Origin: Coniferiporia sulphurascens
Taxonomy: Eukaryota > Basidiomycota > Agaricomycetes > Hymenochaetales > Hymenochaetaceae
Reading direction: 5' to 3'
DNA: 64,000 nucleotides
Assembly (NCBI GenBank): GCA_002794785.1
Contig: NBBA01000003.1
Location: 620,001 to 684,000 of the forward strand
Shown here in pieces: positions 1 through 10,419 of this stretch. The first letter of the stretch is position 1. Every line of letters starts with the position of its first letter. The notes under the pieces are model-generated. The model had not been told where the DNA came from and searched no databases. It saw only the letters and a program-made list of their open reading frames with translations. The position numbers were made by a program, and so were the translations under genes.

Positions 1-525
1 ATTGGGCGACGTCATCCGCGCTCTATTCCGTTGACTCGTTTGCTGGAGAAAAAGCTCGCTTCTGTGCCGGAAGAAGTGAGCCCCGTCGGTTCCATCAGTG
101 AAGATGCGGATTCCCATTCACAATCTGATCGTGGTGTGAGTGTAGTGGCAGAGCAATTGACAAAAAATGTGGTCCCCATTTTCATCCCAAATCAGCCGTC
201 TGTCCCTGAGGCTCAGGTCAGGCAATCTTTGAAGGCTAACTCACAAGCAGAAGTACTGGACCTACCATTTGAGCACAACCTTAGGGCACTTGATTCATCA
301 ACTAGGTTTAAAAGACGACATATCAGAGCAAAGTTACCCTCAGAATCGTCAGGCTGCATCACTAGGGAAGGGGAAATGTCCGCTGCTGGTACTTCAATGC
401 GAAACAACGAAGATGCAGACACCAAAGCACTCAAAAAGAAAATTAGAATCAGCCATAAAACTACCAGCACAGACGAACCCACGAAAAAAGGTATGACCGC
501 CCAGAGAGTTCGTCGAAAGAATTGA
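1..525 (+). CDS. C-terminal part of an unknown protein (5' truncated)
   Basis: An open frame runs in from the window edge without a stop (it begins IGRRHPRSIPLTRLLEKK) and ends at TGA 523-525. The first in-frame ATG-like start in the window is not needed, because the frame is already open at base 2. The visible part is about 174 residues. It is rich in Ser, Glu, Lys and Arg and ends in a basic tail with several KKK and RRK clusters, which suggests a disordered, possibly nuclear protein. I recognise no domain. It is convergent with the methylcitrate dehydratase gene to the right. Confidence 0.5.
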   Translation: MGRRHPRSIPLTRLLEKKLASVPEEVSPVGSISEDADSHSQSDRGVSVVAEQLTKNVVPIFIPNQPSVPEAQVRQSLKANSQAEVLDLPFEHNLRALDSSTRFKRRHIRAKLPSESSGCITREGEMSAAGTSMRNNEDADTKALKKKIRISHKTTSTDEPTKKGMTAQRVRRKN

Positions 526-925
526 TGTTAGGACACTTCGAAACAAGGAACCCTACTTATTGCCCTCATGCACCTAATCGCGATAACTGTTCCCCAGCCT
601 GACTGGGCATTCATCCGCACCGTACACTGTTCTTATGTCAGCTGCATAGTCAGCATATTCGTCTTTCGGTAACCACGAATTTCCTTTCTTTAGTGCGAGA
701 CCTTTACTCGTATTTTCTCTTAGACACTGGTTCGTCTTTGAATCAAACTCTTTTTTTTTTTGCAATTGAACCCCTACTCTCGTCGAACATATAATTTGCT
801 CAATGTACGTGCATACCGCGTACGATTTTCCACTAGTGTAGTCTGCGTTTCTGCTATACGCCATAGACAACCTCTCGAAGCAATATAACAATTTGGACCA
901 CGTTTTTGTCCGCCAGTGTTCGTTA
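526..925. other. Intergenic region between convergent genes
   Basis: About 400 bases separate two convergent stop codons. The region contains a poly-T run near 750 and only short unconvincing frames. It probably holds the two 3' UTRs. I see no RNA gene or repeat. Confidence 0.4.
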
Positions 926-2904
926 TTAGGACTTGACGAAAAGGTCTGTGAACTTGTCGACGGGAAGGGAGAGGAACTTCTCCGAGTCTGAGATTGCATC
1001 CATAATCCTTAGAAAAAGGATGAGTCAACAAGAGAAAACAAAGTAAAGGGGTTTCGAAAATACGCACTCTCTCTGCCTCACTCCGTCAAAATGCGGCGCG
1101 ATGTGGTTCTGGAACTTGCGCATGAGGAGCGGGGTGCCCTCCGCACGACGGCGCTTGTGGCCAACAGGGTACTCGACGACGACCTCGTCGAGCACTGTAC
1201 CGTCGTTGAGCGTGACGGTGAGCGCGTTCCCGATGGAGCGCTTCGCGGGGTCGTGGTAGTCCGCGCTGAAGCGCGCGTCCTCTACGCACGTGATCTTGGC
1301 ACGCAGCACATCGATACGCGGATCGGCCGCGGCGGTGTCGACACTAGATTGGGGGACAAGGTAAGGGTGTCTGTCTGGGGAGGTGAAGGGATGTAATTAC
1401 TAGGAGTCGGAGTTGAGCTCGCCAAAGAGGAGCGGGTAAGCGACCATGTAGTTGATGTCGTGGCTGAATTTTCGGGAGAGTTAGAATTTTATATTATCAG
1501 ATGGGGGTTGGGCCCGATGTACGCACTCCCTGTCAGCGAAGTTGTGCAGTTTGCCCTTCTTGTTGATAATGCGCATAGCAGCCTCCTGCGTGCGGATCTG
1601 CACACTCTTAATGTCCTCCGCGGACTTACCCATCGCCTTGAGCTGCGCGTGGAGCGTGTGTGCGGCTTCGACGGCCGTCTGCGCGTGGAACTCGGCAGGG
1701 TACGAGATCTTGAAGAGCACGTTCTCCATGATGTAGTGGCCAAACGGAACCTGGAACTCGAACGGCCGGCCCTTGAAGAGCACGTCGTAAAAGCCCCACG
1801 TCTTCGCTGTAAGCACGGACGGCAGCCCGATCTCGCCACGCGCGACGAGCATCGCAAGGTGCACTGCGCGCGAACACGCGTCACCTGCAGCCCATGACTT
1901 ACGCGAGCCGGTGTTCGGTGCGTGACGGTACGTGCGCAACGACTGGCCATCGACGAATGCCTGCGACACGACGTCGATCGTCTGTGCACGAGAGAGTCCC
2001 AGCATACGCGAGACAACGGCTGCGGACGCGACCTTGACAAGTACGACGTGATCGAGCCCGACGCGATTGAACGAATTGAGCAGCGCAAGTCCGCCCTGGA
2101 TCTCGTGTGCCTGGATCATGCCCTCCAGCAGGTCGCGCACGGTGAACGAGGCGGCGCCCGAGCGCGTGAGGTGGTCCGCGACGGCAAGAATCGCACCGAG
2201 ATTATCGGAAGGATGACCCCCTGGGATGGATCATTTGTGAACGGCGAGTAGCAAATGGTGTCACGAGGAAATGTACATACACTCGGCTGCGAGGAAGCAG
2301 TCGTTGAAGTCGAGCCAGCGAATTATGGTGCCGATGTTGAACGCGCCGCGGATGGGATCGAGCTGGTAGCTGGTCCCGGGCACCTTCGTGCCTTCGCGTT
2401 TAGATGGCCATCGGCGTGATCAGTCGACACGTCCTATAAAACCCGCTGCATATTAAATATTGCGTGCTCACCGTTCGGCACGATAGTGCCCTCGACGACG
2501 GGGCCGAGGAGACGGCGACAGTGTTCGAAACGAAGGGCCTCGAGTCCGCACCCGATGGTATCGATGAGGCAGAGGCGTGCGGTCTCGAGTGCGAGCGGAG
2601 AGTAGGCGGTGTAGTCGTGAATATAGTCGGCAATGTCTACCAGGACCTTGTCGGGCGCGGGGCGTTCAGCGCTTTCGGCAAGGGTGGACATTGTGTGTAC
2701 GTTAGAGATGGCGGGAGATGAGGATAAGGATGAGGGTCGGGTGCGTGAGCGAGTGGAAAAGGACCGGCCGGCGTTCGGAGCTGAGGAATGGATAAATCCA
2801 GCCCCGGCACTGGCACAGGCAGTGGCAGAGGATACGGACGAGGCTGGCACGCGTCTGAGAGAGGCGACGAGCGAGCTCTTGGCCGTGCGCGACAGCGACA
2901 GCAT
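926..2904 (-). CDS. 2-methylcitrate dehydratase, mitochondrial (MmgE/PrpD family)
   Basis: Dehydrates 2-methylcitrate to 2-methylaconitate in the methylcitrate cycle, which clears propionyl-CoA in the mitochondrion. Six exons join cleanly (2472-2904, 2281-2391, 1527-2220, 1401-1463, 1068-1343, 926-1007) into 552 residues. PrpD hallmarks visible in order are: [20 protein letters not shown] in exon 1; [19 protein letters not shown] and [20 protein letters not shown] in exon 2 and across its junction; [20 protein letters not shown] in exon 3; [16 protein letters not shown] in exon 4. The C-terminus ends [13 protein letters not shown], as in fungal homologs. The first about 75 residues are rich in Ser, Arg and Ala with few acids, as expected for a mitochondrial presequence. 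An internal Met after that stretch could give a cytosolic form. The family call is secure. No gene symbol is given because fungal naming varies. Confidence 0.93.
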
Positions 2905-3171
2905 AGTTTAGTTGGTTGTTCGTCGACGCCGTTGGCGAAGAGGAGAGCGAGGACGACGTTCGAGTGAGCGGTAATAACTTGAATGTTAGCGGTACGCTTA
3001 CATAATGTTGGCTTACGTGGCCCGTGTCCCGTGGGGCAGCGTTAATCACAAGCAATTCGGTCCGGATCAATCAACCCAAAAATAGCACTTAACCATCCAA
3101 ATGTGTATTTTTACAACGGCATGAGATAGGGTCATACAGACATATACTAATAAAGTTACGACTCGGAGCAC

Positions 3172-5546
3172 CTACAAAACGGAGCGACCTTGCAACACGT
3201 CCAGGCCCAGGTCCGTTCCAACGACTTCCGGGTCTTCGCTGCGACCTTGCAACACATCCAGACCAAGGTCAGTGCCGACGACATTGGGAGGGGAAAAAGC
3301 GGCACCATCGCCGTCGCTGCGCCCTTGCAATACATCGAAGCCAAGAGCAGTTCCGAGAACATTGGGAGGCCCGTCGTCGTGAGCAGGGGCAAACGTACGG
3401 CGGTCAAGACCAGGGCTTCCGGGCCCGGCCCCTTGCAATACATCGAGGCCAAGGCCAAGTCCGGCGACTTGAGAATTGTCCACAGCTCCCGCGCCGTCGC
3501 GACGCCTGTTCCCAGCTCCATACGTTCCAACGTCATCGTGGGTGACGGTGGCTTGCTTGGATCCACCCAAAAGCCCCCCAAGGCCCAAAGGACCGCCACT
3601 GCCGCCACCCAGAAGGCCCCCGACGGGTAAAAGTCCGCCCAAGCCGTGGTTGCCCCCCGCCGCTACTCCATTCCCGGCGACGTGCCCGCCGTCCACGTCC
3701 TCCGCTCCGTACGAATCCGGGAATCCCCCGCCGCTCACGTATCCCGCTCCAAACGCACCCGGGAATCCTTCGCCCAGTCCGTTGAATCCGTTGCCGGAAA
3801 ATCCCGCGTTCGACTCGTCATAGTCGCCGTCGTACGCACTGGCCGCTTTGGACTCCTGCGATTCTTGGTTAGAGGCGGATGCATCTTCAACGTACCTGGC
3901 AGCGTCGACGATATCGGCGTCATCCAAGTTGCTGCTGTATCCATTGCCACCATAGTTATCGCCGCCAAAGCCATCGCCGCCATAGCTTCTAGCACGATAA
4001 GAGCTCCCTCCGTAGCCGACGTTGTTAACCCCGTTGCCGAAGCCGCCGAGGCTGCCGAAATCGCTGCTGAAACCGCTGTTCACAGCAGAGTGCTCGGAGG
4101 CAGCGTGGCTGCTTGAAGCAGAAGCAGAGGCGGCAAAGGCTTTCTTGGCTTCACTCGCTTCGCTGGCCTGGTCATTATATCCTCCAAAGCCATTGACGCC
4201 ATTGAAGCCGTTAACGACGTTGGCGCCGTTGTAGCCGTTGGCACCGTTGAAGCCGTTGGCAACGTTGGCACCGTTGTAGCCGTTGGCGACGTTGGCGCCG
4301 TTGGCAACGTCAGCTCCGTTGTAGCCGTTGGCAACGTCAGCACCGTTGGCACCGTTGAGGCTGTTGTAACCGTTGGCGCCGTTGGCGTTGTTGTACCCGT
4401 TGACGCCATTGGCAGTGTTGTAACCGTTGGCGCCACCGAAGCCATTAACGCCGTTGAATTCGCCGAAGTCGGCAGATTTTACTGCAGCAGAGTAGCCCTT
4501 TGAAGCAGACGCAGAGGCAGCCGAAGCCTTCTTAGACTCGCTCGCTTGACTGTACTGATCAGCAGCGGCACCGAAATGGTTGAAGTCGTCGCCGTCGAAA
4601 CCGTTTCCGAAACCGCCAACACCAGAGTAGCCATTGCCAGCATAATCACGCTTGGTCTTACGGTAGCTGCCGTAGTCGTTGTTGCCGCCGAAGCCGTTGT
4701 TGCCGCCGTAGCCGTTGTTGACGCCGAAGCCGTTGTTGCCGCTGAATCCGTCGAAGTCAGCAGATTTTGTCGCCGCAGAGTAGCTCTTGGATTCAGACGC
4801 GGAGGCAGAAGAAGCCTCCTTGGACTCGCTTGCTTGGCTGTACTCATTAGCAGCAGTACCGAAATGGTTGAAGTCGTCGCCGTCGAAGCCGTTTCCGAAA
4901 CCGCCAACACCAGAGTAGCCATTGCCAGCATAATCACGCTTGGTCTTGCGGTAGCCGCCGAAGCTGCCGAGGCCGGAGGCGCCATTGAAGTCGTTGTTGC
5001 CGCTGGATGCGCCGAAGTCAGCAGATTTCGCTGTGGCAGAGTAGCTCTTGGTGGCAGACGCAGAGGCAGAAGAAGCCTCCTTGGACTCGCTTGCGTGACT
5101 GTACTGATCAGCAGCGGCACCGACATGGTTGAACTCATCGCTGTCGCCGAGGCCGCCTCCACAACGCTTGCTTTTTCCAGATGAAGCTGGTGGTGTTGAA
5201 GGAGTTTGTGCCATAGACATGAAGGGAAGGGTCAGGAAAGACAACGTCTCGTCACGGCGGGCTTTGTTGCGATAGCACCCGCCGAGGGCTCCGTCAAAAC
5301 CGTTCACGCCCTGCTTCACATTTAGCATCAAAGATAGTTTGTCCTTCAAGATAATGTACTTACATCATCATTGCCGTACGCTGGTGCCTATTCTTGACGT
5401 GAGTACGTGGCACAGCATAACGACTAAACGGTACAACTCACCAACACATCCGCATCCGTGCCGTATGCGCTAGTAGGGGCAGCGAGGGCCGTGCCACCCG
5501 AGCTAAGAATGGCAAAAACGAAAGCAGCGACGACGTAAGGACGCAT
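3172..5546 (-). CDS. Secreted repetitive protein with Kex2-type dibasic sites
   Basis: Exon 1 (5442-5546) encodes a signal peptide starting MRPYVVAAFVFAILSSGG with likely cleavage after TALA. Exon 2 (5364-5387) is only eight codons, and exon 3 (3172-5310) is long, giving about 755 residues. A further in-frame intron near 5160-5290 cannot be excluded. The body has repeats of about 75-80 residues: two full copies beginning RKTKRDYAGNGYSGVGG and a degenerate first copy. Five Ser/Ala/Glu/Lys-rich islands (SQASESKEASSASAS type) recur. An Asn-Gly-rich tract (ANGYN units) follows, and then four C-terminal copies of a VVGTDLGLDVLQG motif. KR or RR pairs occur at repeat boundaries, suggesting kexin cleavage into peptides or a repellent-like wall protein. 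The architecture is read directly. The function is inference, and I do not recognise a named family. Confidence 0.8.
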
Positions 5547-6017
5547 GATGCACAAGTGGTGGTGTACTAAAGAAAGATGTTGTGTAAAGAGTGTGTAGTA
5601 GGCTGAGAGGATGTGGATGTGGAAATGGGATGGCGAGGAAGAGAAGCTTGTGGTTACCGCGAGAGGAGCGATGGGGATTTGAGGCGAGGGAGGGGGGGTT
5701 TTTATACCTGAGGACCTGCCAGCCCCCCTGGTCGAAGGCTGACATCTCTATAAATAGATATTACCATATATATCGACGAAGGACCCACACCGGGATCGCC
5801 GTACGCCGCTGATTGGCTGAGGACTGAATGACGACGGTGACGAAGGGTGGCTGACGTATGGGCGGCTGACGTCTTGCGGACGGGTACTGGACGGGTCAGA
5901 AGCAGGGCGGTCGCTGATGCCCCCCGTAGCTCTCCCTCACTCGACGGTAGATGGATTGTCAATTACAAAACCTACGTGCAATATACATACAGTCCAATTA
6001 ATGCGGGAATTGTAATG
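5547..6017. other. Promoter region of the repeat-protein gene
   Basis: These 471 bases separate two genes on the minus strand. The part nearest the repeat-protein start is purine-rich on the plus strand (pyrimidine-rich on the coding strand), typical of a highly expressed fungal 5' leader. Besides the TATA element listed separately, an AT-rich stretch (CTATAAATAG) lies near 5748. No gene is supported here. Confidence 0.45.
5699..5707 (-). promoter_or_regulatory. Likely TATA box of the repeat-protein gene
   Basis: On the minus strand this reads GTATAAAAA. It lies about 155 bases before the start codon at 5546 and is followed by a CT-rich leader. The position and sequence fit a TATA element. 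The transcription start itself is not known. Confidence 0.45.
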
Positions 6018-7960
6018 CTAGACATAGTCTCCCCCCTTGTCCGTGTAGTTGAACATGGGGTCTTCCGTTCCAGCCATCCGGTGCCTTCTGTAGGCCTCTG
6101 TGCGACCGATCAGCGCCAGGACCCGTTAACGTTGGGGGAATGTACGCACCGAGTTCCTCCTCTGTAATCTCGTGGCTATCAGTGCCACCAGTCAGGTTGC
6201 TGTTATACTTCTTCTTCCTCCCCCGGTCGTCCTCATCCTCATCCTCGTTCGCCCGCGACTTGCGCTTCTTCTCCTCCTTGATTGCCTCCGCGAGTTTCTC
6301 ATGGTCCAGTTGCATGTCTCCCTCACCGAGCTTCCACTTGCTCGCTCCAAATTTCTCGTCGCGAACCTTGCCCCTGTCACCCGCTTCCGCGTCTCTCTCG
6401 CCGCCGGCCTTCTCCATCCGTTCCTGGTGTGCCTCCGCAAGAGATTTGCTCGACGTTGCAAATGTATTGGCCGATGACGAGGCCGTAGCAAGCAGGTTCT
6501 GTGCGCTACTCGACTTCGCCGCCTCGATGCCAGCAAGTCCTGAGCAATACGACACGTGTAGTATCGATTGACAGCATGCGTAGCCCCACTGGCTGGATGA
6601 GAGATCATACCATGAACCCCAGACGGATGTATGATTATTGACGTATACTACAAAAGAGATCAATCAACATGTGTGGAGCACGATGCAGATAAAATATGGA
6701 AGCCTACCATCCTCCATGTACTTTGACTTTGCTTTTGCCTTTTCGCGTCCCTTAATTACTTGGCCGGTCCTTGAGTACTCGACATACTCTTCTGTTTGAC
6801 CTTGCAGGAGCTCTTTTGGCGCCTTCTCAAGGTACTGCTCGCCGCCGTATTTCGCGAGTATACCGACTTTTTGCGTGTCGCGCAGCTCTTCTTTTTTCTC
6901 CCTGTACTGCTTGTGCAAGACCTCACCCTGTGTGGGGTTTGCATTAAGGTGTACGTCGTTCCCGCGGGCAGCAGACTGCCAAGCAAAGAGCTGCAGGCGT
7001 TGCACATCTGGCGCCTCGCCGGAATACCGGAAAAAGTTGTCTCCAGCAAATTTTGTATCCTCGGCGGGCACCTCTCTCAAGGGTGCGTCACGCATGGAAC
7101 GGGTCTTCGGATCGTAGTACGCACTCTCCGGGTCAAGGTTGATAAGGTATTTTGCCGTGTCCTCGCGAATACGCAGATTCCGCACCGTAATGCGCGTCTT
7201 CGTGTCGAGCTTCTGACCGACGGCGTCAGCTGCGTCGGCATACTTCTCTTCGTCCCCATCCTCTTCGTCACTTGACCCGAAGTCCGGGTCTCCCCCATCG
7301 CCCTCGCCTTTCCCTGCTTTTGCGACCTTGCGCACCGCTGCCAAGTCGGTGGTCGTTTGCTTGTCAATTTCCTCTTCCCGGAGCTTCTGACGCGCGGCCT
7401 CGATTGCGGCGAATTCCTCGTACACCCGCTTGTGCTCCGCTGGATCGTAACCATTCCAGCGATCACGTTTTGCGTCATAGCTTTGTGCGACATCCTGCAC
7501 GACGTCGTCTGCCATAATGTTCCTCCCAGTGTACCTCACACCCTTCTTACGAGGGCGTTCAGGACAGTCCGCACGCTTATGTGTCATCACGCCGCAGTTC
7601 TCGCATGCGCCTTTGCGGTATTTAGTCGCAGCAGGGCCTGCTTTCTTCCCTCGTTCGTACCATTTGTCAATGTCGGATACTACAGGCTTATCCGATTTCC
7701 GCTGATGGCTCAGCGAGGGCTGCCCAGAGTCGAGATACCATGGTGCCTGAGATATGTATTCTTTCGTCCAATGGTTATTGTAAGGAAAACAGTAAACAAG
7801 AAGATAGAATGAGACACTCACGAGGTATATGAGGGTTGATGGGTCGCCCTTCAGCGTCGAGCTCAGCAGGCGCCGTACCCGCTTTCCTGGCGGCATCTAG
7901 ATCCTTTTGTCGTCTGAATTCCTCACGCGATACCTTCCCGACAGCAGACGACGAAGCCAT
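6018..7960 (-). CDS. SLU7: Pre-mRNA splicing factor SLU7
   Basis: Second-step splicing factor that helps 3' splice-site choice within the spliceosome. Four exons (7822-7960, 6708-7760, 6150-6647, 6018-6097) give 589 residues. Diagnostic features: the N-terminal [10 protein letters not shown] block across the first junction; a CCHC zinc knuckle [14 protein letters not shown] at about residues 95-110; the [14 protein letters not shown] segment; [20 protein letters not shown]; and the [20 protein letters not shown] block with CCQS in exon 3. The tail [19 protein letters not shown] is read only after the last 52-nt intron is removed. A run of acidic and basic low complexity precedes the tail. Length and motif order match fungal SLU7. 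Confidence 0.95.
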
Positions 7961-8237
7961 GGTGGTTGTTGGAGGCGAAAGCTTTTACTTACTTAATGCT
8001 GGTGCTGAATCTCATGGACGACCAAGATGTGACGACGTCTGGTGACTGTGACGAATTGGCTAAAATAAGCAATACTGTACAAAGTGTTGATGTTTTGCCA
8101 CCTAGGGGGACTTCCGAACCACAACTTTGCGCAGGCTGGCCGCTGTTGCGAGTTGACTACGATAGTCGCAACTCTACCAACGACCCTCTTTGCTTTACTT
8201 CTTGTCTCTGATGGACGCAGAGTAATTTGTTCTCAAG

Positions 8238-9539
8238 ATGTCGCTGACAGTTACTTTGCCAATCCTGGTCGGCCTCGGCGGGCGCATGCTCTTCAGTGCC
8301 GTTAATCCAAACCCCAATCTATCTTCTCACATGGGAGCGGGCATCATTGGAGGTAGCACAATGAGCGACCTCATTGTCCAAGGCCTTTTCCAAGGCGTTC
8401 TCCTTCAGTACATATTCGCGGAGCACACGCTCTTCGCTCCCGCACTAGCGCTTGCACTTGCTGGGCGCGCACTCCTTGATTTCTTTTATTCCAACTATAC
8501 CGAGGTAGATAAGCTAGGGTTCACGGGGATGGCGGCTGTCGTAGGATTTGCGGGCTCATATCTACTCAACATTGCTCTGGAGGAATGGTTCGGATGGGGT
8601 ACCAGGGAGGTGGTCGAAACCACCACGCACTACCGCTCGTCGCGTCGCAAGGATCGCGAGTCCGCACGGGAAGCCAGACGCGAACACACGCGTGCACGCT
8701 TGCGAGAGATTAACGCGCGTGAGCGTGAACGGTCTCGGTCACGCTCGCAGGAAAGGGCGCGTCACTTTGGAAAGCGTGATGCGAGTGCCCCGGGAACTGA
8801 GCGGTTTGGCGCTCCTACGACAGCTGTAACAGAAGTAACGTCGAGCACACTCACAATGGAGCAAATGGGTTACACTGGTCTTGGTCGGCTGCTTGATCTC
8901 GAGCTCGCCAACCTTCGGAAACGCGCTGCGACTGCGGAAGCAGACCGTCGACGTTGCAAGGAGGAACGTAAATGGGCAATTGCTGAAGGGGATAAGGCAC
9001 GCGCTACGCAGCTCGGCTGGCAGGTGAAACGCTACGCGGCCATGGCAGAAAGCTACACGCGAGAGGCAGACCGGCGTATTATCGAAGGTTTGCCGAAAGA
9101 ACTACGCTGTGTTAGAGGACCTCGTTCTGATTTGTCTAATCTGTGTATAGCAACCCGGGCAAACCACGCAGGACAACTTTCTGCTTCACCGCATGAAGAA
9201 AGCCACGCTCGGAAGTTCGAGGAGCATCGGGAATACCATAAATTTGATTACGAGAACGCTAACGACCATACGACGGACGGAATGATGCTTCATAGCCATG
9301 ACCCAGCAAGTGCGCTTTACTCCGATTATTCCAACGATAATTTGCGCAAAGAGTACGTCCCGTCAAAAATCGAATATCTACTAAAAATAGCTGATCTTCC
9401 GCCCGGTCCGTACCTAGTAAAGGGAAGACACCTATGCGGACGATGCCTTTTCCCGAAGAGCCTAACACAATTAGTTTCGATAGCGGCTGGCGCACCAGCA
9501 AAGCACTTGCTTAAACATCACATAGACATCAAGGATTGA
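8238..9539 (+). CDS. Orphan membrane protein with charged C-terminal half
   Basis: A single-exon frame of 433 residues starts at a good fungal context (AAGATGTCG). The first about 120 residues hold three to four hydrophobic segments (MSLTVTLPILVGLGG; DLIVQGLFQGVLLQYIFAEH; LFAPALALALAGRALLDFF; GMAAVVGFAGSYLLNIAL). A strongly basic RE/RS-rich stretch follows (residues about 130-180, SRSRSQERARHFGKR), then a predicted helical KRAATAEADRRRCKEE region, then a hydrophilic tail. I do not recognise the family. The last about 110 residues have a different composition, and an unrecognised intron near 9100-9400 is possible. The most likely reading is an organelle or ER membrane protein with a cytosolic coiled-coil part. 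Confidence 0.65.
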   Translation: MSLTVTLPILVGLGGRMLFSAVNPNPNLSSHMGAGIIGGSTMSDLIVQGLFQGVLLQYIFAEHTLFAPALALALAGRALLDFFYSNYTEVDKLGFTGMAAVVGFAGSYLLNIALEEWFGWGTREVVETTTHYRSSRRKDRESAREARREHTRARLREINARERERSRSRSQERARHFGKRDASAPGTERFGAPTTAVTEVTSSTLTMEQMGYTGLGRLLDLELANLRKRAATAEADRRRCKEERKWAIAEGDKARATQLGWQVKRYAAMAESYTREADRRIIEGLPKELRCVRGPRSDLSNLCIATRANHAGQLSASPHEESHARKFEEHREYHKFDYENANDHTTDGMMLHSHDPASALYSDYSNDNLRKEYVPSKIEYLLKIADLPPGPYLVKGRHLCGRCLFPKSLTQLVSIAAGAPAKHLLKHHIDIKD

Positions 9540-10419
9540 TGGCTCGAAAAATCTGCGATACAGCTGGTAAGGTTGTCTTTGCTTGGTATCAGGATTGGCT
9601 TGACAAGTTGTGCTTAGCTTAGATCACTTCGTCCAACAAACCCCACGACGATTAGTATTTCCTGCAAGCTGGTTAACTCGTCTGATCTTTGGGCGGATGG
9701 ACCTATAATGTACGTCCAGCGGACGTCGTACAAGGCAATTAACACCTCTTTTATGGAAGCGCGCTATCTGTCTTCTGCACACATGTATTGTATATCCGGT
9801 TTGAGCGCACATATATTCAGAGTTTGGAAGTATTTGTGCGGTCTGCAGTGAAAGTAACAACGGGTAACATCAAACGACTTCAAACCTTGAGCTTTCGGGC
9901 GGCGGAATCACAAGGGGTGTGTGTTGTTTATCCGGGAAAGTCCACGTTTCTACCAGTTAACTTGAAGCACGGTAGCAATGGGGCGATATCTCCTTTATTT
10001 CGTCATCTGTGCTACATATACTTTAAGAAAGAACTAGCAAGCGTGGAAAGCGAGGCGTTTGGAGCCGGTAGTAGTGTTAAATCATTGTATTTTTCATTAG
10101 TGACCACCCACTTGGTAAGCTGCGCTGTGGGTTATCGGTCTAGTACCCGGAAGAAAACTTAATTGAGCTTGCCCTATTTGCATGTGAAGTATGTATTGTC
10201 TACTACTAACAAACGATATCGGACATCATTTATGGCACTAGGTTGGTTTGAAGGCATAAGGTGGCATCATGTATTTGTAGCGACTAATATCAAAGGCATC
10301 TTGGGAAGTTGGGAGAGATTGGCATAGTGAGTTGAATGCACTAAGTCACTAAGCAAGATAAACTTCATCAAATGTTAGATGATAAAGGAAGTCGACAATA
10401 ACGTTTCACTTGCCTGCAC
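9540..10419. other. Intergenic region without recognised features
   Basis: These 880 bases contain only frames that lack fungal-protein character (for example 9788-10162 on the plus strand). The region probably holds the 3' ends of two convergent genes. I see no tRNA, repeat or transposon signature. Confidence 0.35.

Noticed and set aside
1460..2251. Plus-strand frames over the methylcitrate dehydratase
   Set aside because: They are Arg/Val-rich shadows of a GC-rich coding strand. The minus strand has a full family match.
4546..5184. 212-codon plus-strand frame antisense to the repeat protein
   Set aside because: It is the mirror of Gly/Asn/Ser repeats on the other strand (Val/Ala-rich, no start context, no motif).
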